Assembly: GCA_900546365.1 (NCBI GenBank)
Contig: URCF01000009.1
Location: 20,062 to 84,061 of the forward strand
DNA: 64,000 nucleotides
Direction of reading: 5' to 3'
DNA from: an uncultured Porphyromonadaceae bacterium
Lineage (GTDB): Bacteria; Bacteroidota; Bacteroidia; Bacteroidales; Muribaculaceae
Under the pieces are notes generated by a model. That model did no database searches and was not told where the DNA came from. It was given only the letters and a program-made list of their open reading frames with translations. A program made the translations under genes and the position numbers. Below, piece after piece: positions 23,332-32,091 of the stretch; the stretch's first letter is position 1; the number at the start of each line of letters is the position of its first letter.

Positions 23332-24723
23332 TCAACGGCCTCCACCGAGACTCTGATACAGATTGATCACAGCGCGGGCGCGGTTGTTCTCGCAGGTGAT
23401 TTCGTTCATCTGGGCTGCCAGCAGGCTCTGCTGGGCGGTGAGCACTTCGAGATAGGTGGTGCCGGATGTGCCCAAAGATAGCAATTCTTCTGTGATTTCA
23501 ACCGATTTTTCCAGATTTTCCACCTGCACGCGCAGCAAATCGAGCTTTTCGCCGCTCTTGGCATAGAGTGTCATGGCATCGCTCACTTCGGCACTGGCAC
23601 TCATGAGGGTGTACTCGAAGGTGTTCATTGCCTGCTGCTGCTGTGCCTTGGCGGCCTCGAGACGGGCTATGTTGGCACCACGTGAGAACAGCGGAATGGT
23701 GAGCGATCCGGCGAGCTGGATGAAGAAGTCGCCGGGGTTGGAAATCATCGAGCCGAGCAGATTGGTGAATCCACCGTTGGCTGTGATGTTGAGGCCGGGA
23801 TAGAACGCTGCACGGGCTCCGGCTGTGGCGTAGTAGGCGGCGGCGAGGCCACGTTCGGCGGCTCTCACATCAGGACGCGCTGCCAGTTCGCGCATAGGCA
23901 CTGATTCGCGATACATGGCCGGCACCTCGAGCACTGCGTCGGGCGAAATCGACCATTTCTGCGGCATGGTGTTGAGCAGCAGCGAAAGGGTGTTGTACAT
24001 CTCGTCGAGGCTCACCTCGATGTCGGTGATGGAGGCGAGGATGCTGTAGTACTGTGCGTTGCTCTGCACCACAGCGGCTTCATTCACACGGCCCGCTTCC
24101 TTGAAGTCCTTCATCACCTGCACATTCTCGCGCCATTTTTCAGCGGTGGTGCGGCTGAGCTTGAGCTGGTTCTCAAGAGCCACGATGGCATAGTAGGTGT
24201 TGGCGGTGGCGGATATTATCTGCGAGCGGACGGCCTGGGCGTAGTCCTGGGTCTGCTCATAGGCGGCCTGGGCATTGCGCTTGTTGTTGAGCAGCTTGCC
24301 AAACACATCTATCTCCCAGCTTACCTGCGCGGGGATTGTGTAGCTCCAGCCAAACGAGCGTCCGTGACCGGTGCCGTATTTAGAGCCTGCTCCGTTGGGG
24401 GCAAGGGCAAGTGACGGCAGGAAACTCAGGCGAGCTCCTTTGAGCGAGGCGTGGGCCATATCCACATTGAGCATGGCGTTCTTGAGGTTGGTGTTGTTGG
24501 CCAGAGCCTGCTCGATGAGGTCGGTGAGCACAGGGTCGGTGAATACCTGGTGCCAGTCGATATTGCCGAAGGCGGCGGAGTCAACAGGCTGCTCCTGAGC
24601 CTGCGCATACTGCTGCGCAAGCTCGGAGTCCTTGGGAAGTTCAAATTTCTTGTATATGTTGCAACCGGTGAGCATTGACACTGCCAATGCGGCCACGGCT
24701 ATGTTGCGGAAATTCTTGTTCAT
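23332..24723 (-). CDS. Outer-membrane efflux channel lipoprotein (OprM/NodT, TolC family)
   Basis: 463 residues from the ATG at 24721-24723 (MNKNFRNIAV); a longer reading has no support. The lipoprotein signal ends in MLTGC. The body holds two long alpha-helical TolC repeats, with family features LIEQALANNTNLKNAMLNV and PDVRAAERGLAAAYYATAGA. It forms a trimeric channel joining the RND pump to the outside. It is 19 bases after the pump gene and third in the operon adaptor-pump-channel. Confidence 0.93.
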   Translation of the reverse strand: MNKNFRNIAVAALAVSMLTGCNIYKKFELPKDSELAQQYAQAQEQPVDSAAFGNIDWHQVFTDPVLTDLIEQALANNTNLKNAMLNVDMAHASLKGARLSFLPSLALAPNGAGSKYGTGHGRSFGWSYTIPAQVSWEIDVFGKLLNNKRNAQAAYEQTQDYAQAVRSQIISATANTYYAIVALENQLKLSRTTAEKWRENVQVMKDFKEAGRVNEAAVVQSNAQYYSILASITDIEVSLDEMYNTLSLLLNTMPQKWSISPDAVLEVPAMYRESVPMRELAARPDVRAAERGLAAAYYATAGARAAFYPGLNITANGGFTNLLGSMISNPGDFFIQLAGSLTIPLFSRGANIARLEAAKAQQQQAMNTFEYTLMSASAEVSDAMTLYAKSGEKLDLLRVQVENLEKSVEITEELLSLGTSGTTYLEVLTAQQSLLAAQMNEITCENNRARAVINLYQSLGGGR

Positions 24724-24742
24724 ATATATTATTATATGTGTG

Positions 24743-27700
24743 TTAACGTGAATACTGCTCGATTTCGTTTTCAATGCCGGCATTGTCGGTATCCTCCCAT
24801 TTGAGCGGGGTGAAATGCTCCTGGATGGTCTGGAATATCACAAACAGGGCGGGCACGATGAAGATCTGCAGTATCATACCGATAAGCATACCGCCTACTG
24901 AACCCACACCGAGTGCGCGGTTGCCGTTGGCGCCTACACCGTGGGCAAACATCATCGGCAGCAGACCGATGATCAAGGCCAGTGAGGTCATGAGGATAGG
25001 ACGCAGACGGGCGCTGGCACCGGTGATGGCGGCATTGACAATGCTCATGCCTGTGCGGCGGCGTTCAACAGCAAACTCTACAATCAGGATGGCGTTCTTG
25101 GCCAACAGACCGATAAGCATGATGAGCGCAATCTGCAGGTAGATGTTGTTGGTGACCCCGAATATCTGGGCAAAGATGAACGAGCCCATCAATCCGAACG
25201 GCACGGACAGGATTACTGCGAACGGCAGCAGGTAGCTTTCGTACTGTGCCGACAGCAGCAGGTAAACGAACAGCAGACAGAGTCCGAAAATCATCGCTGT
25301 GGCATTGCCCGATGAGTTGCCTTCCTCACGGGTCATACCGGCATATTCATATCCGTAGCCGGTGGGGAGTGTCTGGGCGGCCACACGCTCGATGGCAGCG
25401 AGAGCGTCACCTGACGAATAGCCGGGGGCAGGGGTACCTGTCACGGATATGGACTGGAACATATTGAAGCGGTTGAGCAAGTCAGGTCCATACACGCGGG
25501 TGAGGGTCACGAAGTTGCTTATCGAGGCCATCTCGGCACCATTGCGGATCTTGATGCTGGCAAGTGTTTCGGGACTCACGCGTGCATCCGGAGATGCCTG
25601 CATCATCACGCGGTATAGCTTACCGAAACGGTTGAAGTTCGACACATACATACCGCCGTAGTATCCTTGAAGGGTTGTGAGTACCGACTGGGGCGATATG
25701 CCGGCCTGCTTACATTTGGCGGCATCCACATCCACCAGGTACTGCGGGAAGGTGGGGTTGAAGGTGGTATAGGCCACCTGTATCTCGGGCTGGGCGTTGA
25801 GCTGGGCGAGAAATCCTTGAACCACTCCGAAGAAGTCGTTGATGTCGCCGCCGGTTTTGTCCTGCATCTTGATTTCAAAACCGTTGGTCATGGAGTAACC
25901 GGTAATCATAGGCGGAGCGAACATTAGCACGCGTCCGTCTTTCACCTGACTCATGAGGCCGTAGAGCTGTCCGAGCACTGCATCGGAGCTTTGCGAGGCA
26001 TCACGGAGCGACCAGTCCTTGAGCCTGACGATGAATGTGCCGTAGGTGGCACCCTGTCCGGCCACGAAGCTGTAGCCGTCGATCATGGTGCGCGACTCGA
26101 TGGCGGGCACGGTGGCGAGGATGGAGTCAACTTTGTCGAGGGTCTCGCCGGTGCGTTCCTGCGAGGTGCCCGGGGGCATATCAACCATCACAAACAGTGT
26201 GCCGGTGTCCTCGTTGGGTACCAGACCGGTGGGGGTGACGCTCATCAACCATACGAGGATGGCGATGGCGCCGGCCACGATGGCCAGCGACACATAGCGT
26301 GCCTTGATGAACCATTTGGTACTGCTGTCGTATTTGCGTAGCACGGAGTTGAACACGTTTTCAAATCCTTTGTGGAAACGTTCTCCAAGCAGGCCGAGGA
26401 TGGTGATAACTGCCACAATGTAGCAGGCTATGGACAGAATCACATTGTCAAAAGTGAACCACCCCATCACCATGGCAAGGATGGTGAATGTGAGGCACAC
26501 AAGGGTGATGGCGGGGTGCATGTTGAGCTTGAAGCTCTTTTTGTATTTGCCGCCGAGGGTTTTGGCTGCGGTTTTGTACGAGTCGGCCATGCGCTCTTTG
26601 AGTGAGGCGTCGCTGTTGTGCGGTTTGAGGAACACTGCGCAGAGAGCCGGCGACAGGGTGAGCGCGTTGATGGCCGACAAGCCGATGGCAATGGCCATTG
26701 TCAAACCGAACTGTTGGTAGAACACACCGCTGGTGCCGGGCATGAAAGATACAGGGATGAACACAAGCATCATCACCAGGGTGATGGAGATGATAGCGCC
26801 ACCGATTTCGTTCATGGCATCGATAGAGGCGCGGCGGGCACTCTTATATCCCACATCGAGTTTGGCGTGCACCGCCTCCACTACCACTATCGCGTCGTCC
26901 ACCACAATCGCAATCGCAAGCACGAGAGCGGAGAGGGTGATGAGGTTGATGGAGAAGCCGATTAGCTTCATCAGGAAGAATGTACCTACCAATGCCACAG
27001 GGATGGCGATGGCGGGGATGATGGTGGAGCGGAAGTCCTGAAGGAACACGTAGGTGACGAAGAACACCAGGATGAACGCCTCGATGAGGGTCTGGAGCAC
27101 ATGGTGTATGGACGCATACAGGAAGTCGTTGTTGTTCATAGGGATAGCCACGCCTATGCCGGCGGGGAGATCCTTCTTCATGTCGTCAACGAAGGCAAGA
27201 CAGTTGTTGATGATGGCGGTGGCGTTGGAGCCCGCTGTCTGGAACACGATTGCGGTAACACCGGTTTTGCCGTTGAACTTGCCATGGAAGCCGTATGAGA
27301 CGCGGCCAAGTTCCACCTCGGCCACATCCTTGAGGTAGAGCACTTCGCCGTTGTCCTTGGCGCGTACCACAATATTCTCAAACTCTTCGGCGGTCACGAG
27401 ACGGCCCTTGTAGCGCATGATATACTGGAAGGTCTGGTTGCCCTGCTCGCCAAACGCACCCGGAGCGGCCTCGACATTCTGCTCGGCCAGTGCTGCGGAG
27501 ATGTCGGTAGGCTCGAGATGGTACTGTGCCATGACATCGGGCTTGAGCCATATACGCATTGAGTAGTCGGCGCCCATCACCATCACATCACCCACACCGG
27601 AGATACGCTGGAGCTGAGGCACTACGTTGATTTTCATGTAGTTCTCAATGAATGCTTCAGAGTAGCGGCCATCTTCGTCGTAGAGGGTAATACCGAGAAG

Positions 27701-28111
27701 CATTGATGTCTGACGCTTCTGGGTGAGCACACCCACACGGGTCACTTCGGCGGGCAGAAGGCTCTGTGCCTTGGCCACACGGTTCTGCACATCCACCGCT
27801 GCCATGTCAGGGTCGAATCCCTGCTCGAAATACACGTTGATGGTGGCTGAGCCGGTGTTGGTGGCTGTTGACTCCATGTAGGTCATGCCTTCAGCACCGT
27901 TGATTGACTCCTCAAGAGGGGCTATCACTGAGTTAAGCACCGCCTGGGCGTTGGCACCCTGATAGGTGGTGGTCACTGAAATTGTCGGGGGTGCGATGTC
28001 GGGATACTGGGTTACCGGCAGCGAGAAGAGGCCGATGATACCCAGCAGCACGATAAAAATTGATATAACCGTGGACAGTACCGGACGGTTGATAAATCTA
28101 TCTAATTTCAT
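24743..28111 (-). CDS. RND efflux pump, inner-membrane subunit (AcrB/MexB, HAE1 family)
   Basis: 1122 residues, slightly longer than AcrB. It starts MKLDRFINRPVLSTVIS. There are 12 membrane segments in the RND arrangement and large periplasmic loops after TM1 and TM7. The proton-relay Asp pair is in TM4 (AIVVDDAIVVVEAV). The extra length lies partly between TM6 and TM7 (about 500-600), where two additional hydrophobic segments appear. It expels drugs, detergents or bile acids using proton motive force; substrates cannot be read from sequence. Flanked by adaptor and channel genes. Confidence 0.95.
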   Translation of the reverse strand: MKLDRFINRPVLSTVISIFIVLLGIIGLFSLPVTQYPDIAPPTISVTTTYQGANAQAVLNSVIAPLEESINGAEGMTYMESTATNTGSATINVYFEQGFDPDMAAVDVQNRVAKAQSLLPAEVTRVGVLTQKRQTSMLLGITLYDEDGRYSEAFIENYMKINVVPQLQRISGVGDVMVMGADYSMRIWLKPDVMAQYHLEPTDISAALAEQNVEAAPGAFGEQGNQTFQYIMRYKGRLVTAEEFENIVVRAKDNGEVLYLKDVAEVELGRVSYGFHGKFNGKTGVTAIVFQTAGSNATAIINNCLAFVDDMKKDLPAGIGVAIPMNNNDFLYASIHHVLQTLIEAFILVFFVTYVFLQDFRSTIIPAIAIPVALVGTFFLMKLIGFSINLITLSALVLAIAIVVDDAIVVVEAVHAKLDVGYKSARRASIDAMNEIGGAIISITLVMMLVFIPVSFMPGTSGVFYQQFGLTMAIAIGLSAINALTLSPALCAVFLKPHNSDASLKERMADSYKTAAKTLGGKYKKSFKLNMHPAITLVCLTFTILAMVMGWFTFDNVILSIACYIVAVITILGLLGERFHKGFENVFNSVLRKYDSSTKWFIKARYVSLAIVAGAIAILVWLMSVTPTGLVPNEDTGTLFVMVDMPPGTSQERTGETLDKVDSILATVPAIESRTMIDGYSFVAGQGATYGTFIVRLKDWSLRDASQSSDAVLGQLYGLMSQVKDGRVLMFAPPMITGYSMTNGFEIKMQDKTGGDINDFFGVVQGFLAQLNAQPEIQVAYTTFNPTFPQYLVDVDAAKCKQAGISPQSVLTTLQGYYGGMYVSNFNRFGKLYRVMMQASPDARVSPETLASIKIRNGAEMASISNFVTLTRVYGPDLLNRFNMFQSISVTGTPAPGYSSGDALAAIERVAAQTLPTGYGYEYAGMTREEGNSSGNATAMIFGLCLLFVYLLLSAQYESYLLPFAVILSVPFGLMGSFIFAQIFGVTNNIYLQIALIMLIGLLAKNAILIVEFAVERRRTGMSIVNAAITGASARLRPILMTSLALIIGLLPMMFAHGVGANGNRALGVGSVGGMLIGMILQIFIVPALFVIFQTIQEHFTPLKWEDTDNAGIENEIEQYSR

Positions 28112-28155
28112 CTGTGATAATTCGGTATTAAACTATAGAATGTTACTTCCCGGAA

Positions 28156-29334
28156 TTATTTCCGGGCGGCTTCCTGCTGCTGAGCCTGCGCTGCTGCAGC
28201 CTGTTCGGGTGACACGGGATTGATGGTGAGGCCATCTTTCAGTGTGGTGCCCACGCCTTCCACGGCTATCTTATCGCCAGCTTTGAGGCCTGAAGTCACC
28301 ACGAAATTCTTGCCGTCGGTGTTGGCGTCAACGGTGATGGGTACTGACTTAACCACATTGCTGTCGGTCACGATGTAGGCGTAGCGACGGTCCTGAAGCT
28401 CGAAAGTGGCTTTCTGCGGTATCACTATCACATCGGTTTTGGTGTCGGGGATGAGCACTGCTCCGGTGGAGCCGCTGCGGAGCATTCCGTTGGCGTTGTT
28501 GAACAGGGCGCGCACGCTTGCTGCACCGGTGGTGTTGTCAATCACACCTGACACAGTTGCCACCTTACCTTCGGCGGGGAAGATAGTGCCGTCGGCCAGG
28601 CGGAGCTGCACGGCGGGCATTGAGTCGATAGCTGCCTGAAGTGAGCGGCTGCCGTTGTTGGTGAGGTTGAGCAGGTCCTTTTCGGTGAGCGAGAAGTAGG
28701 CATACACCTGTGAGTTGTCGGAGATGGTGGTGAGGGGCTGTGCCGACGATGGTGATGCCAGCGAGCCTTCACGGTTGGGGATGGTGCCGACAACGCCATC
28801 GCTCGGTGCGGTCACAACAGTGTAGGCCAGGTTCTTACGGGCTGTTGTAAGCGCGGCCTGTGCCTGAGCCAACTGTGCGCGTGCCGATTGCAGGTTGTTG
28901 TCAGCCACCTGATATTCATATTGGCTGATGATGTTCTTGTCCAGAAGCTGCTTCTTGGTGTCGGCTGTCATTTTAGAAGTGTTGACAGCTGTCTGAGCGG
29001 CGTTGACAGAGGCTTGGGCCTGGTCAACGGCAGCCTGGAACTGAACCTGGTCGAGTGTGAACAGTACTTGACCTTTGTGGACACGCTGACCTTCGTCCAC
29101 ATGTACTTTTGTGATGAATCCTGTCACTTGCGGACGGATGTCGATGTCGGTTTTACCCTTGATGGTAGCGGGATAGGAGTTTTCAACTTGTGAATTGTCA
29201 AGCGACAATGTCATTGTGGCGATTGAAGGAGCAGGCATCTGCTGCTGTTGTTGACCACCTCCGCACGAGCTGACGGTGATGAGGGCTGCGCCGGACAGAA
29301 GCATGGCGGCAACTTTCATTACGGAAACTTTCAT
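28156..29334 (-). CDS. RND efflux periplasmic adaptor (AcrA/MexA family) lipoprotein
   Basis: 392 residues. The signal peptide ends at SSCGGG, so it is lipid-anchored. The order is barrel-sandwich half, alpha-helical hairpin (QFQAAVDQAQASVNAAQTAV... about 100-160), second lipoyl half (VTAPSDGVVG), and beta-barrel/membrane-proximal domains. It ends in an Ala/Gln-rich coil. It links the pump to the outer-membrane channel. First gene of the operon; an ATG at 29322 is an alternative start five codons in. Confidence 0.94.
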   Translation of the reverse strand: MKVSVMKVAAMLLSGAALITVSSCGGGQQQQQMPAPSIATMTLSLDNSQVENSYPATIKGKTDIDIRPQVTGFITKVHVDEGQRVHKGQVLFTLDQVQFQAAVDQAQASVNAAQTAVNTSKMTADTKKQLLDKNIISQYEYQVADNNLQSARAQLAQAQAALTTARKNLAYTVVTAPSDGVVGTIPNREGSLASPSSAQPLTTISDNSQVYAYFSLTEKDLLNLTNNGSRSLQAAIDSMPAVQLRLADGTIFPAEGKVATVSGVIDNTTGAASVRALFNNANGMLRSGSTGAVLIPDTKTDVIVIPQKATFELQDRRYAYIVTDSNVVKSVPITVDANTDGKNFVVTSGLKAGDKIAVEGVGTTLKDGLTINPVSPEQAAAAQAQQQEAARK

Positions 29335-29415
29335 ACGTCTTCTTTCTTTATATTACCTTAGTTATGATTGTCTTGTTTGTCTATACGGGTTGTTATCACC
29401 CAATATTTCAATGTG

Positions 29416-29423
29416 CAAAGTTA
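29416..29423 (-). promoter_or_regulatory. -7 element for the efflux operon
   Basis: Minus-strand TAACTTTG, about 80 bases upstream of the adaptor ATG. No TetR-type operator palindrome is evident between it and the gene. Confidence 0.45.
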
Positions 29424-29478
29424 CTAAATACTTGGCGTGTAAATAGCACCCTGCTAATATAAAAACTCATAAAAACAA

Positions 29479-29530
29479 CCCCGCGATTGGTCAAAAAGGC
29501 TTATTTTTGCCATTTTTGCCAATCGCGGGG
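29479..29530 (-). terminator. Terminator of the GH84 gene
   Basis: Twelve-base arms CCCCGCGATTGG (29479-29490) and its complement (29519-29530), then TTGTTTTT on the minus strand. Confidence 0.85.
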
Positions 29531-29553
29531 CTTATGGATGTCCCTTATGGGAG

Positions 29554-32091
29554 TTATTTCTGGATTGCTTCGTAGATTGTGGCGGTGCCGTCAATGCTCA
29601 CCCGCTTGGTGTCGGGAAGCAGCTGAACGGTGGCGTAGGGGGTGGAGAATTTGGAGGAGGCAATCTCCTTACCTTTAGCGTTGAACTGCTTGATAGTCAC
29701 GTTGCTGTCAGTGCCGCCGAGCATAGTGAGGGTATTGGAGCCTTCCTTGCGGTCAAATGCCATTTCGCCGTTGAGGCGGTAGCTTGACGAGGGGTTGCTG
29801 TCAAGTGCCTTCAGAGCATCAATGGGATCGGCGGCGGTCACATTCAGGCCGATGCGGTTGGCCGACGGCGGATTGACATTGAAGGTGCGCACGCTGGCCC
29901 AGTTCTGCTTGGGCGAATCAAGACGGCGCAGACGCACGAACCGTGCGTTGACAGGCTCTCCGGTCCAATTGATCACGTATGTTTGCTTGAGGCTGTCGGC
30001 CAGTACTTTCCAATCTTTGCCGTCAACGGAACGTTCAAGGGCCACATGGTCGAAATAGTCCACATCGTCCACATCGTTGCGTCCCTGATGGATGCAGATT
30101 TCATCCACCACGCGCACATCGCCGAGGTCCACGCCAATCCAGTCGCCGGAAGCCTGGGAGTAGGCGGAGGTGTAGAAGGTGTTGAGGTCGTCGTCAAGCA
30201 TCAGCTTGTTGAGCGTGGTGCTGAGGTTGGCATACGATCCCACACCTTTGGGCATCATAGGCACCACGCCGGTGAGCTTTGTGAAATAGGCGCGGAGCAT
30301 ATCGTCCATGGCGTTGTCGTAGAACGGTTGGAGCTTCATGGTGCCGCTTTTGTGGGCCTGGTAGGCTTCGCGGTCGGCGCGAGTCATCAGATTGGCCACA
30401 TAGTCGATCCAGAATATGGAGTCGTTGCCTTGCTCGTAGGTTTTGATGAGTGCGAGGGTGTTGAGTCCGCGCTGTCCGAGCTTGCCGAACTCTTTGAGCC
30501 ATGGGCGCAGTTCGCCGAGCAGCAATGCGTTGTCGCATCCGCTCTCCATCCGTTCGGGCACAGTCACTATCTTCTCAAATTCGCTCTTGAGGGCGTCGAA
30601 TTGCGGTTGGGTATAGTTGTTGAACGGGAATGTGGTGGTTTCCCACGATTCATCGCGTCGATAGCCGGTTTCGGTGTCGCATGAGTGGATGGCGAAAGTG
30701 CGGTAGGCTTCGGCGGCGTTGGGTGTCAGCTGCTCGATACCGCGTTCCCAGTTGTCGATGGGGTTGTAGGCGGCGGGGTTCCATGCGTAGTCAGCCACAC
30801 CGTAGAGAGCCAGCTTGGAAGCTTCGCCATGCTCCATGGGGTTGCTTTCGATACCGGCCACCTGGGCGTTGGTGAGCGATGTGTCAAGTCCGTACACCGG
30901 GCCTTGGAGAATCATGTTGCGGCAATAGTCGCTCACGGGATAGTTCCACCAGTATAGGGCGGGGCGCTTGATGCGGGAGTTGATGAACTCCAATGTTTCG
31001 GGTGTGAGGTCGGAGCACACCACATCGCCGGTCCAGAACACTTCGGCCAGCGGATTGAGGGTGCGGCCATACACAGCCAGCGGACCATCTTCGCCGGGCT
31101 TGGCCCACAGTTTGGAGTAGTCGGTGGGACAGATTATGATGTTGCTCACATCGCCTTTCACCTCCACGAAATCGCGGGTGAGGTTGTTGAGTAGCTCGGT
31201 TTGCTTGTGGGGGTTGGTGCCTTCGCCCTCGATGTCGTCGAAGAATATGGCGAAGGAGCGGACGCCGAGGTTGTACATCATGTTGAATTTATTCAACAGC
31301 GAGTCGTAGTCCTCTTTGTTCCATCGTATATCTTTTCCCGGGTGGATAGCCCAGTAGAATTTCACATGGTTGCGTTTGCATGCTTCCACGAGTTCGCGGA
31401 TATTCTTGGCCTGGTCATCGGGATATGGCTGACGCCAGTACGGCGAGCTGTGATAGGGGTCGTCCTTGGGACCGTAGAGATAATTGTTCATCTTGTTGGC
31501 GCCGTAGAAGTCAATGAGGCTCAGGCGCACCTCATGGCTCCAGGGAGTACCATAGAACCCTTCCACCACTCCGCGATAGGGGAGTTCGGGCCAGTCGTTG
31601 ATCTCCATCATCGGCAGGTCGTTGCTGTTGCCGAGGCTTTTGAGTATCTGCTTCAAGGTCTGGATGCCGTAGAAAGCGCCGTCTTCATCGCGGCCTGTGA
31701 TGCTGATTTTGTCGGGGCCGATGCTGAGCAGATAAGCGCCGCTCACGGCGTTCACCTTGGCTTTGTCGGCCTGTTTCTTGCCGAAATCAATCTCCACGGG
31801 CAACCCTTTGGGTTCCTGACGGAGAAATCCGAGATCGTTGGCGAATTTCTTGGTCTTGTCCTTGACTTTGAACCCTCCCGAGGTGTTGAGCACACCGGTG
31901 TAGGGGCGTGTGATGCTCTGGGGAGTAGGGTTGATCACTATGCCATGGTGGTCCACTTTGTGACCGGGCACCGGGTTCACTTCGGTTTTTTCGGAGCGCT
32001 GTGAGCCCAGGTCAAAATCGTCGGCTGCTGCCGGAATACCCGAAGCTACGGCCGATGCTATAGCAAGGGTCAGGATAGATTTGAGGTTCAT
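29554..32091 (-). CDS. Secreted GH84 beta-N-acetylglucosaminidase (O-GlcNAcase family)
   Basis: 845 residues. Order: signal peptide (1-23); GH20b-like N-terminal domain; GH84 catalytic barrel beginning YRGVVEGFYGTPWSH (near 172) with the catalytic Asp pair D285-D286 in IFFDDIEGEGTNPH, the site equivalent to D242/D243 of the Bacteroides enzyme; helical domain; and a discoidin-like C-terminal region (WIGVDLGDVRVVDEICIHQGR, about 660-780). It removes terminal beta-GlcNAc by substrate-assisted catalysis, probably from mucin or host glycans in the periplasm or on the surface. Its ATG overlaps the stop of the OstA-like gene by four bases (ATGA), so the two are translationally coupled. Confidence 0.93.
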   Translation of the reverse strand: MNLKSILTLAIASAVASGIPAAADDFDLGSQRSEKTEVNPVPGHKVDHHGIVINPTPQSITRPYTGVLNTSGGFKVKDKTKKFANDLGFLRQEPKGLPVEIDFGKKQADKAKVNAVSGAYLLSIGPDKISITGRDEDGAFYGIQTLKQILKSLGNSNDLPMMEINDWPELPYRGVVEGFYGTPWSHEVRLSLIDFYGANKMNNYLYGPKDDPYHSSPYWRQPYPDDQAKNIRELVEACKRNHVKFYWAIHPGKDIRWNKEDYDSLLNKFNMMYNLGVRSFAIFFDDIEGEGTNPHKQTELLNNLTRDFVEVKGDVSNIIICPTDYSKLWAKPGEDGPLAVYGRTLNPLAEVFWTGDVVCSDLTPETLEFINSRIKRPALYWWNYPVSDYCRNMILQGPVYGLDTSLTNAQVAGIESNPMEHGEASKLALYGVADYAWNPAAYNPIDNWERGIEQLTPNAAEAYRTFAIHSCDTETGYRRDESWETTTFPFNNYTQPQFDALKSEFEKIVTVPERMESGCDNALLLGELRPWLKEFGKLGQRGLNTLALIKTYEQGNDSIFWIDYVANLMTRADREAYQAHKSGTMKLQPFYDNAMDDMLRAYFTKLTGVVPMMPKGVGSYANLSTTLNKLMLDDDLNTFYTSAYSQASGDWIGVDLGDVRVVDEICIHQGRNDVDDVDYFDHVALERSVDGKDWKVLADSLKQTYVINWTGEPVNARFVRLRRLDSPKQNWASVRTFNVNPPSANRIGLNVTAADPIDALKALDSNPSSSYRLNGEMAFDRKEGSNTLTMLGGTDSNVTIKQFNAKGKEIASSKFSTPYATVQLLPDTKRVSIDGTATIYEAIQK

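Noticed and set aside
25246..27338. Several plus-strand frames opposite the RND pump
   Set aside because: All are shadows of the pump gene; none has a start signal or recognisable product.
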